Shown here one piece after another: positions 32,681 to 42,602 of a stretch of DNA of 64,000 nucleotides. How positions within the stretch are numbered: position 1 is the first letter of the stretch; every line of letters begins with the position of its first letter. The stretch lies in NCBI RefSeq assembly GCF_004359215.1, contig NW_027152197.1, positions 5,094-69,093 of the forward strand. Reading direction: 5' to 3'. The DNA is from Bremia lactucae (taxonomy: Eukaryota; Oomycota; Peronosporomycetes; Peronosporales; Peronosporaceae). Under the pieces are notes generated by a model. It made no database searches and was not told the origin of the DNA. It saw nothing but the letters and a program-made list of their open reading frames with translations. Position numbers and translations under genes: made by a program.

Positions 32681-33175
32681 AAATGATCCTGCAGTACGAC
32701 ATGACATACCCTCTTCGACAGAAGGTCCATCGAAAAACAAGCGCTTCCCGCGCTCGTAAAAAGATTAGAGGTTCTCAATCCTTTGACGCATCCCGTAAGA
32801 GATGAGCGTCCTCCAATGAGGTACTTTACGAGAATATGCTTCCTTAGGGGCATGATCTGCACCCTTAAACAGCATGGACATGAGCCCCCCCACGAGAGGC
32901 AAGGTATCTCTGCCTCTCTCGACAAACGGTGCAGCTTATAGCATGCACTGACTGCGGTCCGTCTCTCGAACCGTTCACGGAAAGCATTTAGCTTGTCCAG
33001 CCAGACCTCATGGCTTATGCTTTGTTCATTCTGTGCAAAGGCTGGCCAAGCTTGGAACAAAGGTTTGACATCCTTTGCCCGTTTGCACGTGCACCACTGA
33101 TGCCAGAAAAATGCATCGATGAAGATTTCCATTCGTCCTCACCAGGCTTGTGGAGCCTGGATGAGTCGAATAACG
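32457..33175 (-). pseudogene. F1 antisense-region gene relic (copy 3, distal part)
   Basis: Homologous in reverse to 26,390-26,950. The 190-codon frame at 32,560-33,132 contains WLDKLNAFRERFERRTAVSA and CYKLHRLSREAEIPCLSWGG, matching 26.6 and 18.2 kb. It partly overlaps the chromodomain on the other strand. Its upstream part continues at 34,690, beyond an inserted 1.5-kb element. Function unknown. Confidence 0.55.
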
Positions 33176-33639
33176 GAAGGGAATAATAAATACCAAAATA
33201 ATTACAATAAAAAAATATACGAAATAATTAAAATTTATACAAAATATACAAAATAATTAATAATTAAAAACCATACCACGCATGTATAATAAACGCACGA
33301 GTATCACAAGCTTGGGGTCATAAAGATATATGATTGAAGGCGTTGCTATTAAGCTTTACGATAGAACGAGTAAACTACAAATTTGCTTCTGCCATCGCAT
33401 CCCCGAAAGTGCGGACACGGCCAGAAAAGGCGGTTGTTGCTATTCTGGCGATACTGAGAAAGGAAGGAGCGCCGTCATTTTCATTAAATTCTGTCTCCAC
33501 TTGTCAATGCAACGTTGGATTGCATCAAAGTAGCAGACATCCGCAATATGATTCCATTTAAACGTCCAACAGTCGTGGTTTGCCACCAAATCATTCGAAG
33601 TTGGGCCTTGACAAGTGTATGCGGAACAAGTGCCATACG

Positions 33640-33880
33640 GATAGTCGTCAAGTACCTGCTGACAACGAAAAACTTATTGTTGCAACAGTGTTTAGTAGCA
33701 AGGTTGATTTGCGCAGCCAGTTCAAATCAGGCTGGCGCGAAAGCGCAGCAGCGACGTCATTTAGTCGTCCAGGCTCATATCTCACGGAGGCCATTCTCCG
33801 CGAAAAAAGATACCCATCTCGCCATTCTTTGCGAGATATGTGGACTAAAATCATTCGCATTAATTTTTATGCATGTATTA
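33640..33880 (-). pseudogene. Gypsy RNase H end inside the TIR element
   Basis: The reverse frame 33,648-33,860 reads SVRYEPGRLNDVAAALSRQP, the end of Gypsy RNase H (EYKPGRLNVVADALSRRP). It is a captured or inserted fragment. Confidence 0.65.
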
Positions 33881-33965
33881 TGTTTTTGTGACGAGGAAAA
33901 CCCAGTTTTGGATAAAAAACCTCTAATAATCATGCACTATTTACTAGAGATAACGAATCATACGA

Positions 33966-34193
33966 TCATGCGTCCCTGCTCGGGCAGGTCCTACGATTAT
34001 GACCAAATTGGTGGCACACTCTGCACTTTATCGCTTCACACAACGCGAAACGGACGGTTGCAATTTCGATTATATTCAATAACTGCTTGATTAATTCGGT
34101 TATATTAGTGTAACATCTATCCTCGAAGAAGCTGCTAGCTTGCTGTTGCTCGTCGTCGCTATCCATCGCTGATATTAATATGCAGCAAAACAC
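33966..34193 (-). CDS. Small CCHC zinc-knuckle protein, possible transposase remnant
   Basis: 75 codons without a stop. It has an acidic Gln-rich start (SAMDSDDEQQQASSFFED) and ends with KCRVCHQFGHNRRTCPS, a C-X2-C-X4-H-X4-C knuckle. This knuckle form is common at the C-terminus of Mutator-like transposases. The rest of a transposase is absent. It may be a deletion derivative or a chance frame. Confidence 0.4.
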   Translation of the reverse strand: MFCCILISAMDSDDEQQQASSFFEDRCYTNITELIKQLLNIIEIATVRFALCEAIKCRVCHQFGHNRRTCPSRDA

Positions 34194-34477
34194 AGTCGTT
34201 TATGTGCGGCCAGCAAGAGATAGCGGGGGTAGGACATCAAAGTTTTGCAACATGCCAGAATTATACATATTGCAGCATTAAAGATCATACAATAATTAGA
34301 ACGGGATGTGTGTCAAATTTCGTCTGAACAGCAGAAAACATAAATGGAACAGTCTTACAGAGTCTTAATCTACTCGAAATTTTATAAATTACGTGACTAG
34401 ATTGATGCTAAAACTCCGTAGTATGCTTATGACAAATTTTGATGAATAACAACGCCTTCAATCCACATCTCTTCATG

Positions 34478-34530
34478 GTACCTTCTCTGCCTCTTGGCTA
34501 AGATCAAGTGTAGCATATCTCTTCATGATC
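34478..34530 (+). ncRNA. U2 snRNA 5'-end fragment (pseudogene)
   Basis: TTCTCTGCCTCTTGGCTAAG followed by ATCAAGTGTAG matches the start of U2 snRNA (TTCTCGGCCTTTTGGCTAAG, ATCAAGTGTAG) with about four differences. The branch-point pairing segment GTAGTA reads GTAGCA. Nothing of U2 beyond the first 35-50 bases is seen. It lies between two copies of a 14-base sequence inside the right inverted repeat. Confidence 0.6.
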
Positions 34531-34689
34531 CGAAGCTTATATATATACTCGTATCTAAATTACATGCGTGGTATTTTTATTTATTAGATATTTTGTCTTT
34601 TTTATTTTTTTTAATTATTTGGTATATTTTTATATTAATTATTTTGGTATATTTATCTTATATTTCCATAATGTAATATGATATTGATC

Positions 34690-35492
34690 GTTGGTCATAC
34701 CAGACCAACGAATGAGGTTTCCCTTAAATGGTAACTAAGGCCTCTTTTCAGGAGCGAACCGCAACGTCTTGCGGTCCCTCTCCTTTTGGCTCATATTAAC
34801 GTTAACGCTAACTAGGCCCTTAGAGTTATTCCAAAAATCAATCCTTTCCTGGTGATGCAAACTAGCACCACCCAGCAGCATTCTTTCTCCTACGACCACT
34901 TAAATCCTGGTGACGCATTCTAACATCACCAGAGCGTTCATCGCCCACGGAGTCATCTGATGATGACTCCCTCTGGTCGGACGAGGTCCGACCAGACGAA
35001 CAACCTCGTCATCACCTCTCTTGTTGTCACGTTAGAACCATAAAGATTTAATGGACTCGGCCCCGAGTGATTCGGCGGCCTTTACAGTAGAAACTGAGTC
35101 GGGCGATGCAGGTGACTTGGTCCAGTCACCTACAACTGGTGTAGCAGGTGACTTGACACCGTCACCTGCAATGTCATCAACGGATGACATGTTCCAGTCA
35201 CCTACAATGGAAGTAGGAGGTGACTTATCCCCACTGTAGACGCATTAGCGTCTACTGAAATATTTTTCTCACTGACAACCATACTGATCCGTGCAGCTGC
35301 CACCTTAGCGGCCTCACGGCCAACGCGCACAGACTTACAAGTCGCCATCTTGATTTTGGTCAAAATCAAGAATGCAAATAAATCGGTATTTTGATAAAAA
35401 ACCAATAATGCAAATTACAGGGAAAGACTTGAAAATCTTTCCTGTCACCCTTAACCAGTCACTATAGTGACTGTTGGTTTAGATGGGGGTGA
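34690..35492 (-). pseudogene. F1 antisense-region start and hairpin array (copy 3, proximal part)
   Basis: In reverse it matches 25,856-26,350. GGAGAGGGACCGCAAGACGT at about 34,765 equals the same spot at 26,277. The stretch 34,850-35,480 is a run of at least ten different hairpins (see findings). It lies directly upstream of the 3' LTR in the sense of the element. Confidence 0.6.
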
Positions 35493-36034
35493 TGGGACGG
35501 GGTGCCCCGTTAGATAAGTATTATTTTTTTAAGAAAAATATATTATTGCCTATAAGAGGAACAAACAAAGAAGAACAAAATTATAATTTCCTATAAGAAG
35601 AACAAACAAAGAAGTATAAAATTATTATCTTTTTAAATTTTGACTTAAATAGTTCCAACAATACCCAATTTGCTATTACTCATGCAATACGACATTAACT
35701 TTATTGATAGGTTTATTCAAGACTAAATCAACCCCGCCAATCGTTACAAGACACGGTTGTGCGGTGCGCAAGGAGGTGCCATACTGAGTGAGCTATTAAT
35801 TTAATGAGTTTAATAATAGATAATGAGAGTTAAGTAGGAAACAAAATATTAATACAATTTAACTTTTCTCAAATTCGAATCCTTTGAGTTACCTTTGGTA
35901 GCTAAATCTCCCTAGCTACTTAGAAACCTTCTTCTGTACCCTCGTCTACGTGAAGTTTCGAGGCACCTAACCTACACTGTAATCAGTGTAAGGTTAACTA
36001 GTACTGATCAGTACAGTAAAGGTGCCCCGTTACA
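35493..36034 (+). repeat. 3' LTR, family A
   Basis: Starts near GGGACGGGGTGCCCCGTTAGA and ends CCCCGTTACA. Full length (542 bp), plus orientation. It is preceded by a G-rich tract (GATGGGGGTGATGGGACGGGG) that fits a polypurine tract at the end of the plus-strand arm. Confidence 0.8.
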
Positions 36035-36146
36035 ACACCCAAGTGGCAGGTCTAAGTACTTCAGATGAAGTAATAGACCATCTTGTTAAGTACACAAAGT
36101 GCACTTCATGGGTTTGTGTGACATAGGGCAACTTTAGCCCGTAACA
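36035..36146 (-). repeat. LTR family D, 5' end fragment
   Basis: ACACCCAAGTGGCAGGTCTA through AGCCCGTAACA, as at 42,650-42,757. It begins exactly at the LTR A end. Confidence 0.7.
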
Positions 36147-36794
36147 CCACCAACCTCTTTAAGAACGGTTTCTACATTTGTCAAATCGTCAACGGGAGGA
36201 ACGGGGGACAGCGAGCTGCTTACACGCTTTAAGTCCTTTCAACCACTCTCAGCGACTAGTGTGTGCACATTTAGTTAAAAATCACACGGCGCTTGACATG
36301 CCACTTAAGAGAGGAAAAGCTGATGGGTCATCTGCAAAGACACCCACAAGACGACGCACAGAGCGCGCACGCAGTGACAAACGCTGCTGTCGCCTAGTGC
36401 CACAGTTACAGCGCCGACAGCTACTGCTGCTGCTGTCGCACTAGTAACCGGGCTGAACGATCCATCCCAGTTGCGCAGCGAGGATGTATATCCGCCGGTC
36501 ATTGTTGACTACACGGGTCAACATCGCTGCCATCACCTCTTGGTAGTAATGAGCACAGCGAGCTAATGGGGAAGGATGATGGCGCTATATTGCTCATCCA
36601 AACTTTACCCATTGCTTCTAACATGGAGATGCCCAACGTTGCGAAGGCAAACTTGCCTTTGATTTATTAAAAATAATTAAATGAAAAACCTTTTCACCCA
36701 ATCAATAGATTCCATCCCTATAGATGTGCATCTCTACATGGAGAGCGTACTGTTCTAAATACCTTACATCAATGAGGCAACTGTCTCGTCGTCT
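36147..36794. other. No gene recognised
   Basis: Short frames only; low-complexity CTGCTG near 36,424. It may be the far end of F5, but no LTR could be recognised. Confidence 0.35.
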
Positions 36795-37660
36795 ATGCTA
36801 GCTAGCGTAGCGACCATTCATGAGAGCACTGCCCATAGAGGTGCAGCTGCTTCTCAGTTGAGTAAGACTCCAGCATCTGTCGTTCAGACCATCATACATC
36901 ATGGGTCTGACAAAGAAGAGTCTGAACGTAGAGCTCCACCGACGGCACGTGAACGTGTCCAGTCGGTGTCACAAGTCAGTCGTATTGAACGCGGCTATGT
37001 AATTGGTGGCATACCATTGATGCCACCCCATTCAAATGGCCCAACTTGGATGGAACTAGTTCGTTGCTCCTAGAGCGCGCTACTATAGATCCACATAATT
37101 GTTATGGCCTTTACAGTTCATGGAAGGCTTTAGAAGAAATCACTTGGGCGTGTTCCCCGATCCCAGTCGTCTTGCGTTCTAATTAAATAACTGACCAATA
37201 CGAAGCAGAGTTCCAGCGCCGTGTTCAGTCACATAGCGATGTGGCGAAACAACGATCGCAGCGAATCAACTTCCCTCGATAGCGTGTGAGAGAGTTCATG
37301 GGTGGTACTTTACCCCCTGCATCTTCCTATCACGCTACTCCTTCTAGTCCATTTGGAACAAGTGGAGAGGCTCCAACGGGTCCGTTGCATAGATAGACAC
37401 CAGTCCCGGCACGTCGACGCGTAGGGCGTCGACCGGTTCCCAAGAGTAAAAGTAAAATACTTCGGGTATCCTCTCCACTAGGATCTCGAATGTCCAGTAT
37501 TGCGAATCTCGACGATGTTCTCTCGAAGAAATTTCGGCTGGACCTTTTGAAGAAGCTGATGTTGATAGATCGCGTTACGCGCGCGATATCCCTCGCTCTT
37601 CGATTCCATATCAAGGTCCGAGGGATCGTCGGCGGAAAGGAATTCACCCTTCACCCTTCA
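36795..37660 (+). pseudogene. Antisense protein-like sequence at the 3' end of F5
   Basis: The plus strand is protein-like beyond the reverse-strand integrase end. The 92-codon frame at 36,795-37,073 contains SERRAPPTARERVQSVSQVS. After shifts come YEAEFQRRVQSHSDVAKQRS near 37,200, PVPARRRVGRRPVPKSKSKI near 37,400-37,450, and NLDDVLSKKFRLDLLKKLM near 37,500. Basic, Ser/Arg-rich and of no recognised family. It sits, like the antisense blocks of F1 and F3, downstream of integrase and opposite in direction. Confidence 0.45.
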
Positions 37661-37689
37661 CCTGATCGGCGCTCGACCCACTGTCGGCG

Positions 37690-39180
37690 TCACCATCTGT
37701 CTCCTTGGGCGGATGGAGATATGTGATCTCGTCTGGATCAACATACCATTTCAGACGACCCCACATAAAATGACGGGGTGCATATTTATCAACGGCGGGA
37801 GGATGAGCCTATAATGTTGGTCTCCAACCTCCTCGACAACCTAAAACGGCCTGATGAAACGCGCGGAATATAATTTCGTAGTACCTCCAAATAATACAAA
37901 ATCTGCGCTTTAAGGTAGGTTAGCAGTACTTAATAGTACTTCTCCTCCTACTCCAAAGCATTCATTGTTTTTGCGACCATGTTGGTCCGCATATTGCTTT
38001 TGCTTGTCTTGTGCGCTTGCCATTGCATCACGGACTTTTCGTTTGGTGGCTAATCGCTCATCCACAAAGCGTTGAGCTTCGCACACGCTTTGGCATTAAA
38101 CTCGCCTATAACACCGCCAAAAGGTTGGTCACAGGACGTAGTTGAACGTCGATTTATTTAAGAGCACAGGCATTCTTTAGCGGGACTCCAAACTGATACT
38201 ATAAGGTGTCGTGACCACTGCTAAACCGGCAGTGTCTCTAGGGCAAGTTTTTGTCGTTAACATGATACCCTCACGGGTCAACGTCATATTGACGAAAATG
38301 TGTCCTTTTTTGCACGGAAGCAAAGTGAGGGGCCCTCCTCCACTAAGTCTCGGGCTGCGCACAAACGAGACTGGTGTCCGAGGATGGCGCAGGCCGTTTA
38401 GATAAAACGGTGTCTCACCCGTGCTAGCGTGGACGCTGTCATTAATAGCGAACTCCACGAATTGCTCCATTCTTTGTCAGTCGCAACCGTGCGCAGTAAA
38501 TCCGCCACGACCCGATTGGCACGTTTCGTTTGGCCATCGATGTGGGGATGATCGGCTTTAGATATGTGAAGCTTGCTACCCATCACCTCAAGTACTTGTC
38601 GCCAAAAGCCCGACGTAAAACGTGGATCCGTGTCCTATACTACATACTCGGGTATCCCGTGAAGGCGATACACGGGGACCAGGAACAAGAGAGCTGACTC
38701 CTTGTCTGAAACCGATGAGCTACATGGTGCTAAATGCACCATTTTGCTCAGTCTGTCTACAAAGACGACGAGATCCGTCCGACCCTGTGGTCAAGCGGCA
38801 TGCCAAACATGAAGTCCAGACTAACCGACTTAAACAATCGTCAGAATCGAAAGCGGCTTCACTGGCTTTATGCGCTGACACTGTTCGCACTAGATGGTGC
38901 ATCGTGGAGCTCGTAAAGTATCTTTAACTTGAGACCTGTGTCATGAGGGACATAAATTCTCAAGGAATTACAAAAGGACAGCTGATGGCATAACAGGTCA
39001 TCGCTGTAGCCAAACCGACTTAGTTTGCCTTTAGCTGTGATGGAAGGGAGACCTTCGTCCACCGAAGTGATCCAACAGCACGCGACAATGTTCGTCCTGA
39101 CTGTAGCTCGTTTATTTCGGAGGCCAACGAGCTCGTTACGTGGTAGACCTTCATGGCTGCCAACGTTGACGACTTAAGTT
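37690..39180 (-). pseudogene. F5 integrase relic
   Basis: The zinc-binding end (LYELHDAPSSANS) is at 38,868-39,062. The core fragment DHPHIDGQTKRANRVVADLL (Glu changed to Lys in the QTE motif) is at 38,398-38,586. NDSVHASTGETPFYLNGLRH is at 38,390-38,460. The C-terminal region QRFVDERLATKRKVRDAMAS, then AQDKQKQYAD, lies near 38,000-38,080 and matches the copy at 63.2 kb. Stops throughout. Confidence 0.75.
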
Positions 39181-40700
39181 GTGCCTTAACACGAAACCCA
39201 CTTTCCTGGTGCCTTGTCTCGGACTCCCTCATGAGTACCTGGAACATCCTATCTATTAGATTCAACGCAGAAAGATAGTAGACTATCCCATGGAGTTCAA
39301 CAAGACATCTTTCGCGGGATTGGCGTTTGCGCCGGTTTGGTTGCCGTATTCAGCTTATTAGAGTGTGAACCACGCGCCATTCACCTGTGGCTTTACACAC
39401 ATAGAAGGTCGGGCTGCAGTGAGGCAACCTGCTCTCACGCACATGCTCTGCCTTGGCTGGCTTGTCGCAGAACTCATCGACACAATCGTCTTGTTCCATC
39501 GGCAACGGCCATTGCCTGGTCACACAATATTGGTGCCACATTCTAAATCAATTTCGTGTCCGATGCCCCTATCGGTCGGTAGGCGGCTCGGCGCTTCTTC
39601 TGGGAACACATCATGGTATTTCCACAAAATTTAAAAAAAATGGGCTGTCTTTCAAGGCATCCCCGCCTTGAGCAGCGAATCATTTCTTTTTGTCTGTTTC
39701 AAAGACACTCTCGTCCATTGTGGACGACAAGCAACAGTCCACCAAGTTCTTCTGGAACTGTTGTGACTATTTTGTGCATATTTCCTTTCTTAAGTTCGGC
39801 AAGGATCAGATCCCACGACATCTCTGGGAGTCTTACTATGTCCTCGGCAGATTTCAAGACGTGCTAAGGCACCTCGACTGAGGATGCGTTCGCCATTTGT
39901 GATCGACGGCCTCGAACACCTCGTTTGAAGGCCCGTCTTCTTTGACCGGGACTGATTCAAAGATCATTCGTTTTGACGTGCCTTTGATCGTCCTTATTTG
40001 TCGGGTACTCGTTTTTCGAGTCACCACAATCTTTGACTGCCGTTGCTCTCGCGGCTAACGCACCCGCTCTAGGTTCTGTGTCGTTTCTTGGCACGCTTGA
40101 CTTCCTGGAAGCTCGCTAACTACTGTCACAGACACTCGGCTCTATGCAGGACCATTTGACGCATGACTGCTTGTCATCGTCCTTTCACTACGCCAGTCTC
40201 CACGAGCTGGTTGGGCTTTGTATCACCTGACTTCGTGTCTGTGCACTTCAACTGTGTTGGGCACGACATCAGTTGCATAAGCCTCTCGCAGGAGCACAAT
40301 CTTTTCGGTACCCTACGTAGAGTTAGCAACTGTGCGTGTACGCCAGTCTATCCATGGTTGTGTTGCCTACCATGTCACGCCAAGGATAAGGTCATACGGA
40401 CTCTCCATACCTAGCTCGTAAACTTCTCTCTACGAAGAGTCACTAAAACTGAAGGTGAATTCAACTTAAACTCCTTCACATTTTAACGAGCGTGATGTTC
40501 GCTTAACGAATGGTCGCCTCTTCTCGTTTGCCGTCTTGGCAAAGCGACTCACACATCGCCGGTTCTGTTTTAGAGCGGGAAATTTTACAAATTTCTGTGA
40601 TGCATCGGATTCACGAGGAGGGTCATCACATGGCCATAGCCTCGTACTCGAGCGCTATAGACCAGCAGGGTTGAGGATCTAACTTTCGGAGCCTTGAGTC
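39180..40700 (-). pseudogene. F5 reverse transcriptase start and protease spacer relic
   Basis: The frame at 39,350-39,541 reads YCVTRQWPLPMEQDDCVDEF, then PHCSPTFYVCKATGEWRVVH (RT fingers). 39,200-39,265 reads NLIDRMFQVLMRESETR (usual SIDLMDGFYQILMRESD), after which the frame jumps to integrase-linker sequence. 39,560-40,700 is the protease-spacer region, too broken to read. Confidence 0.65.
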
Positions 40701-40765
40701 CTTTTGTTCGATAGCTCTGAACTTAGGGGTATCTTCAGAGTCAGCGTCAGTAAGGCATCCCGCCC

Positions 40766-41660
40766 CTACTGCTCTTCTGCATTTCTCGAACCCTCACTGG
40801 TCGATGCAGAGCTAACGCGTCTTGCACGCTGGTTCTTGCCATCACCCTTCGGGTAAGGAGTACTCTTGCTGGGCGTCTTAGCACCAGCAGGGACTGTAGC
40901 ATAGCAGCGAACCATCGTATGGCCGCGCTTGCCGCACTTGTAGCAAACTACGTCTGCCTTGCCCAGTTCCATAGGAGATCCAGCCTATCGACCGACGGCT
41001 TATGTCAAGCTGCCGCCAATGCACTGTTGAAGGATTGCTCCTCGACTAAGGAAATTTGGAGTGCCTCTTCCATCGTCGACGGCACCTTTCTAAAAGGGCC
41101 TGTCGCGATGGGATGTGCCGCAATCCGTTCCTTAATGTGTTCCGGTATTGGATTTACACTAATGGACAGCCGACAGCGAGCGATCTCCTGCACATACTCG
41201 TGCAGGGATCGCTTCGCCTGTCGCGCTCCAAAGAAGCGCGCCCAAAACAACACTTCGTTTTTCGGCGGCTGATACTTGGCGCGAATCTTTGTCTTAAAGA
41301 TCGCACATGATTGGAACGCCTTTCAGTCCGCCATAAGCGCCGAGGAAGTCCACTCTGAGGCCTTACCAAGCAAATGCGACATGGCGTACGACACCATCCG
41401 GCTGTCGTCCTCGATGAGCTGTACCACACCGCATCGCTCCACGGCAAATAGCCAGGGTTTGCCTCCTGTTTCCCCCATTTCATCAATATGTTAGTCGTGA
41501 GTTGCTGCGCTGCCAACTCCGGGAAAGGTAAAAAGGCCATCGCATGGCGCAGGGCATCTGTATGATCCGTCAACCATGGTATGTATACATCCACATGTCG
41601 TGTCCGGGTTCCGTCTTCGTTCCGGCGAAGCGAATGCCATACGTCCGTTTCCACTCCACG
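40766..41660 (-). pseudogene. F5 gag relic with zinc knuckle
   Basis: The frame at 40,766-40,972 has CYKCGKRGHTMVRCYA, an intact C-X2-C-X4-H-X4-C knuckle at about 40,904-40,945, followed by a basic tail. The frames at 41,005-41,253 (RQAKRSLHEYVQEIARCRLS) and 41,154-41,654 (MAFLPFPELAAQQLTTNILM) are the gag core. Confidence 0.75.
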
Positions 41661-41674
41661 AATTCAGCCGTTAG

Positions 41675-42042
41675 TCTATGTGCAATACGATGCATTCACA
41701 TTGAAAGGGGTGACGGCTAGCGCCATCCACGATCCGAGGTATACTCTCGCAATGTAGGGGTGCACATCTACATATTTGATTGGTTAAACGGTTTATATAT
41801 AATTCGATTAAATCTTAAATCAGTCTTAAAATTACATCCTAATTAACAAGTGCCCACGTTAAGCCCGATTACCACTTCCGTAACGACACTTGTCCTAAGG
41901 TAATTAGTTCGTTGGGTGAGGTCGCTTAAGCGCCCACCAATTACCTCACTGCACATGAGAGAAGACGGTCAGTTCTCTTCCTCACTGTACTTGAAGTGTG
42001 TGCTTAAGTAGAGCGTGGCTACTATAGAAGCATCCGCCTACA
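41675..42042 (+). repeat. 5' LTR, family D, lacking its first part
   Basis: Colinear with 24,990-25,363; ends CCGCCTACA. A primer-binding site follows directly, which fixes the orientation. Confidence 0.75.
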
Positions 42043-42044
42043 TT

Positions 42045-42061
42045 TGGTAGCACTTGTAGTC
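42045..42061 (+). promoter_or_regulatory. Primer-binding site of F6
   Basis: TGGTAGCACTTGTAGTC two bases after the LTR, nearly the same as in F3 and F1. Confidence 0.7.
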
Positions 42062-42086
42062 CCTCCCACGACCCGTCTCTCTGAAG

Positions 42087-42600
42087 GTGTCAGTAAGGAT
42101 GAGCCTCAATATCGATTGTGCTCATTTTCCACACCTCTCCGATCATCATCAGGAGGTGGCAGAGCACTTGGCACAGGGACTTGGTGAGCAAGCCCTGGCC
42201 AGGCTCTTGGGCAATTCTTCTGAGCAACATGTTGCTCAGTTGGAGAAGTTTGGGAGATGTGTGCTCGGACAGCGAAGGGTCGTGTCCGAGGCACACAGCC
42301 AAGCTGCGGCGGAGTCCGTCACTAAGACGCAGGATGAGCTTAGGCGTGAGCAGGTTGGGATGAGGCTTTCAACAGGACTGTTGAGATGCTTTCCGCCCGG
42401 CCGCATCAGCCCAGGCCCATTCGGATGAACCCGTTCAAGTTCGATGGAACTGCAGCGCACACGATTGTACAACCTTATTGATCTTAGTGATCTTTTCGGT
42501 CAGCATCGGCATCGGCCGGATCATAATAATCCCATCCACGCTGCTGTGTACGATGGAATTCTTGCAACACCCTCCATGGATTCACTGTCTATCCCGGATC
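42087..42600 (+). pseudogene. F6 gag start, truncated
   Basis: A 113-codon frame (HHQEVAEHLAQGLGEQALAR, then EQHVAQLEKFG) ends at 42,428. In another frame RMNPFKFDGTAAHTIVQP follows, the typical start of a Gypsy capsid. The sequence breaks off at about 42,600 into an inverted LTR D piece. Confidence 0.55.
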
Positions 42601-42602
42601 GC

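Larger units (their letters stand above)
33176..34680. mobile_element. 1.5-kb element with long terminal inverted repeats
   Basis: 33,176-33,355 and 34,449-34,680 are inverted AT-rich repeats sharing ATGCGTGGTAT, AACGCCTTCAATC and ACCAAAATAATTA blocks. The homologous sequence without the insert is at 26,350-26,385, so the ends of the insert are defined by comparison. TIRs of about 200 bp and a CCHC knuckle frame inside suggest a non-autonomous Mutator-like element. A clear target duplication is not seen. Confidence 0.6.
37690..41660 (-). mobile_element. F5 Ty3/Gypsy element, internally deleted relic
   Basis: Reverse-strand order: gag (41,660-40,770) with CCHC knuckle, protease region, RT fingers (39,541-39,200), then a junction directly into the integrase linker (39,180) and integrase to 37,690. 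RNase H and most of RT are deleted. No LTR recognised at either end. Confidence 0.75.

Noticed and set aside
34494..34676. 60-codon frame rich in Ile, Phe and Leu, looking like a membrane peptide
   Set aside because: It lies in the AT-rich terminal inverted repeat; composition alone explains it.
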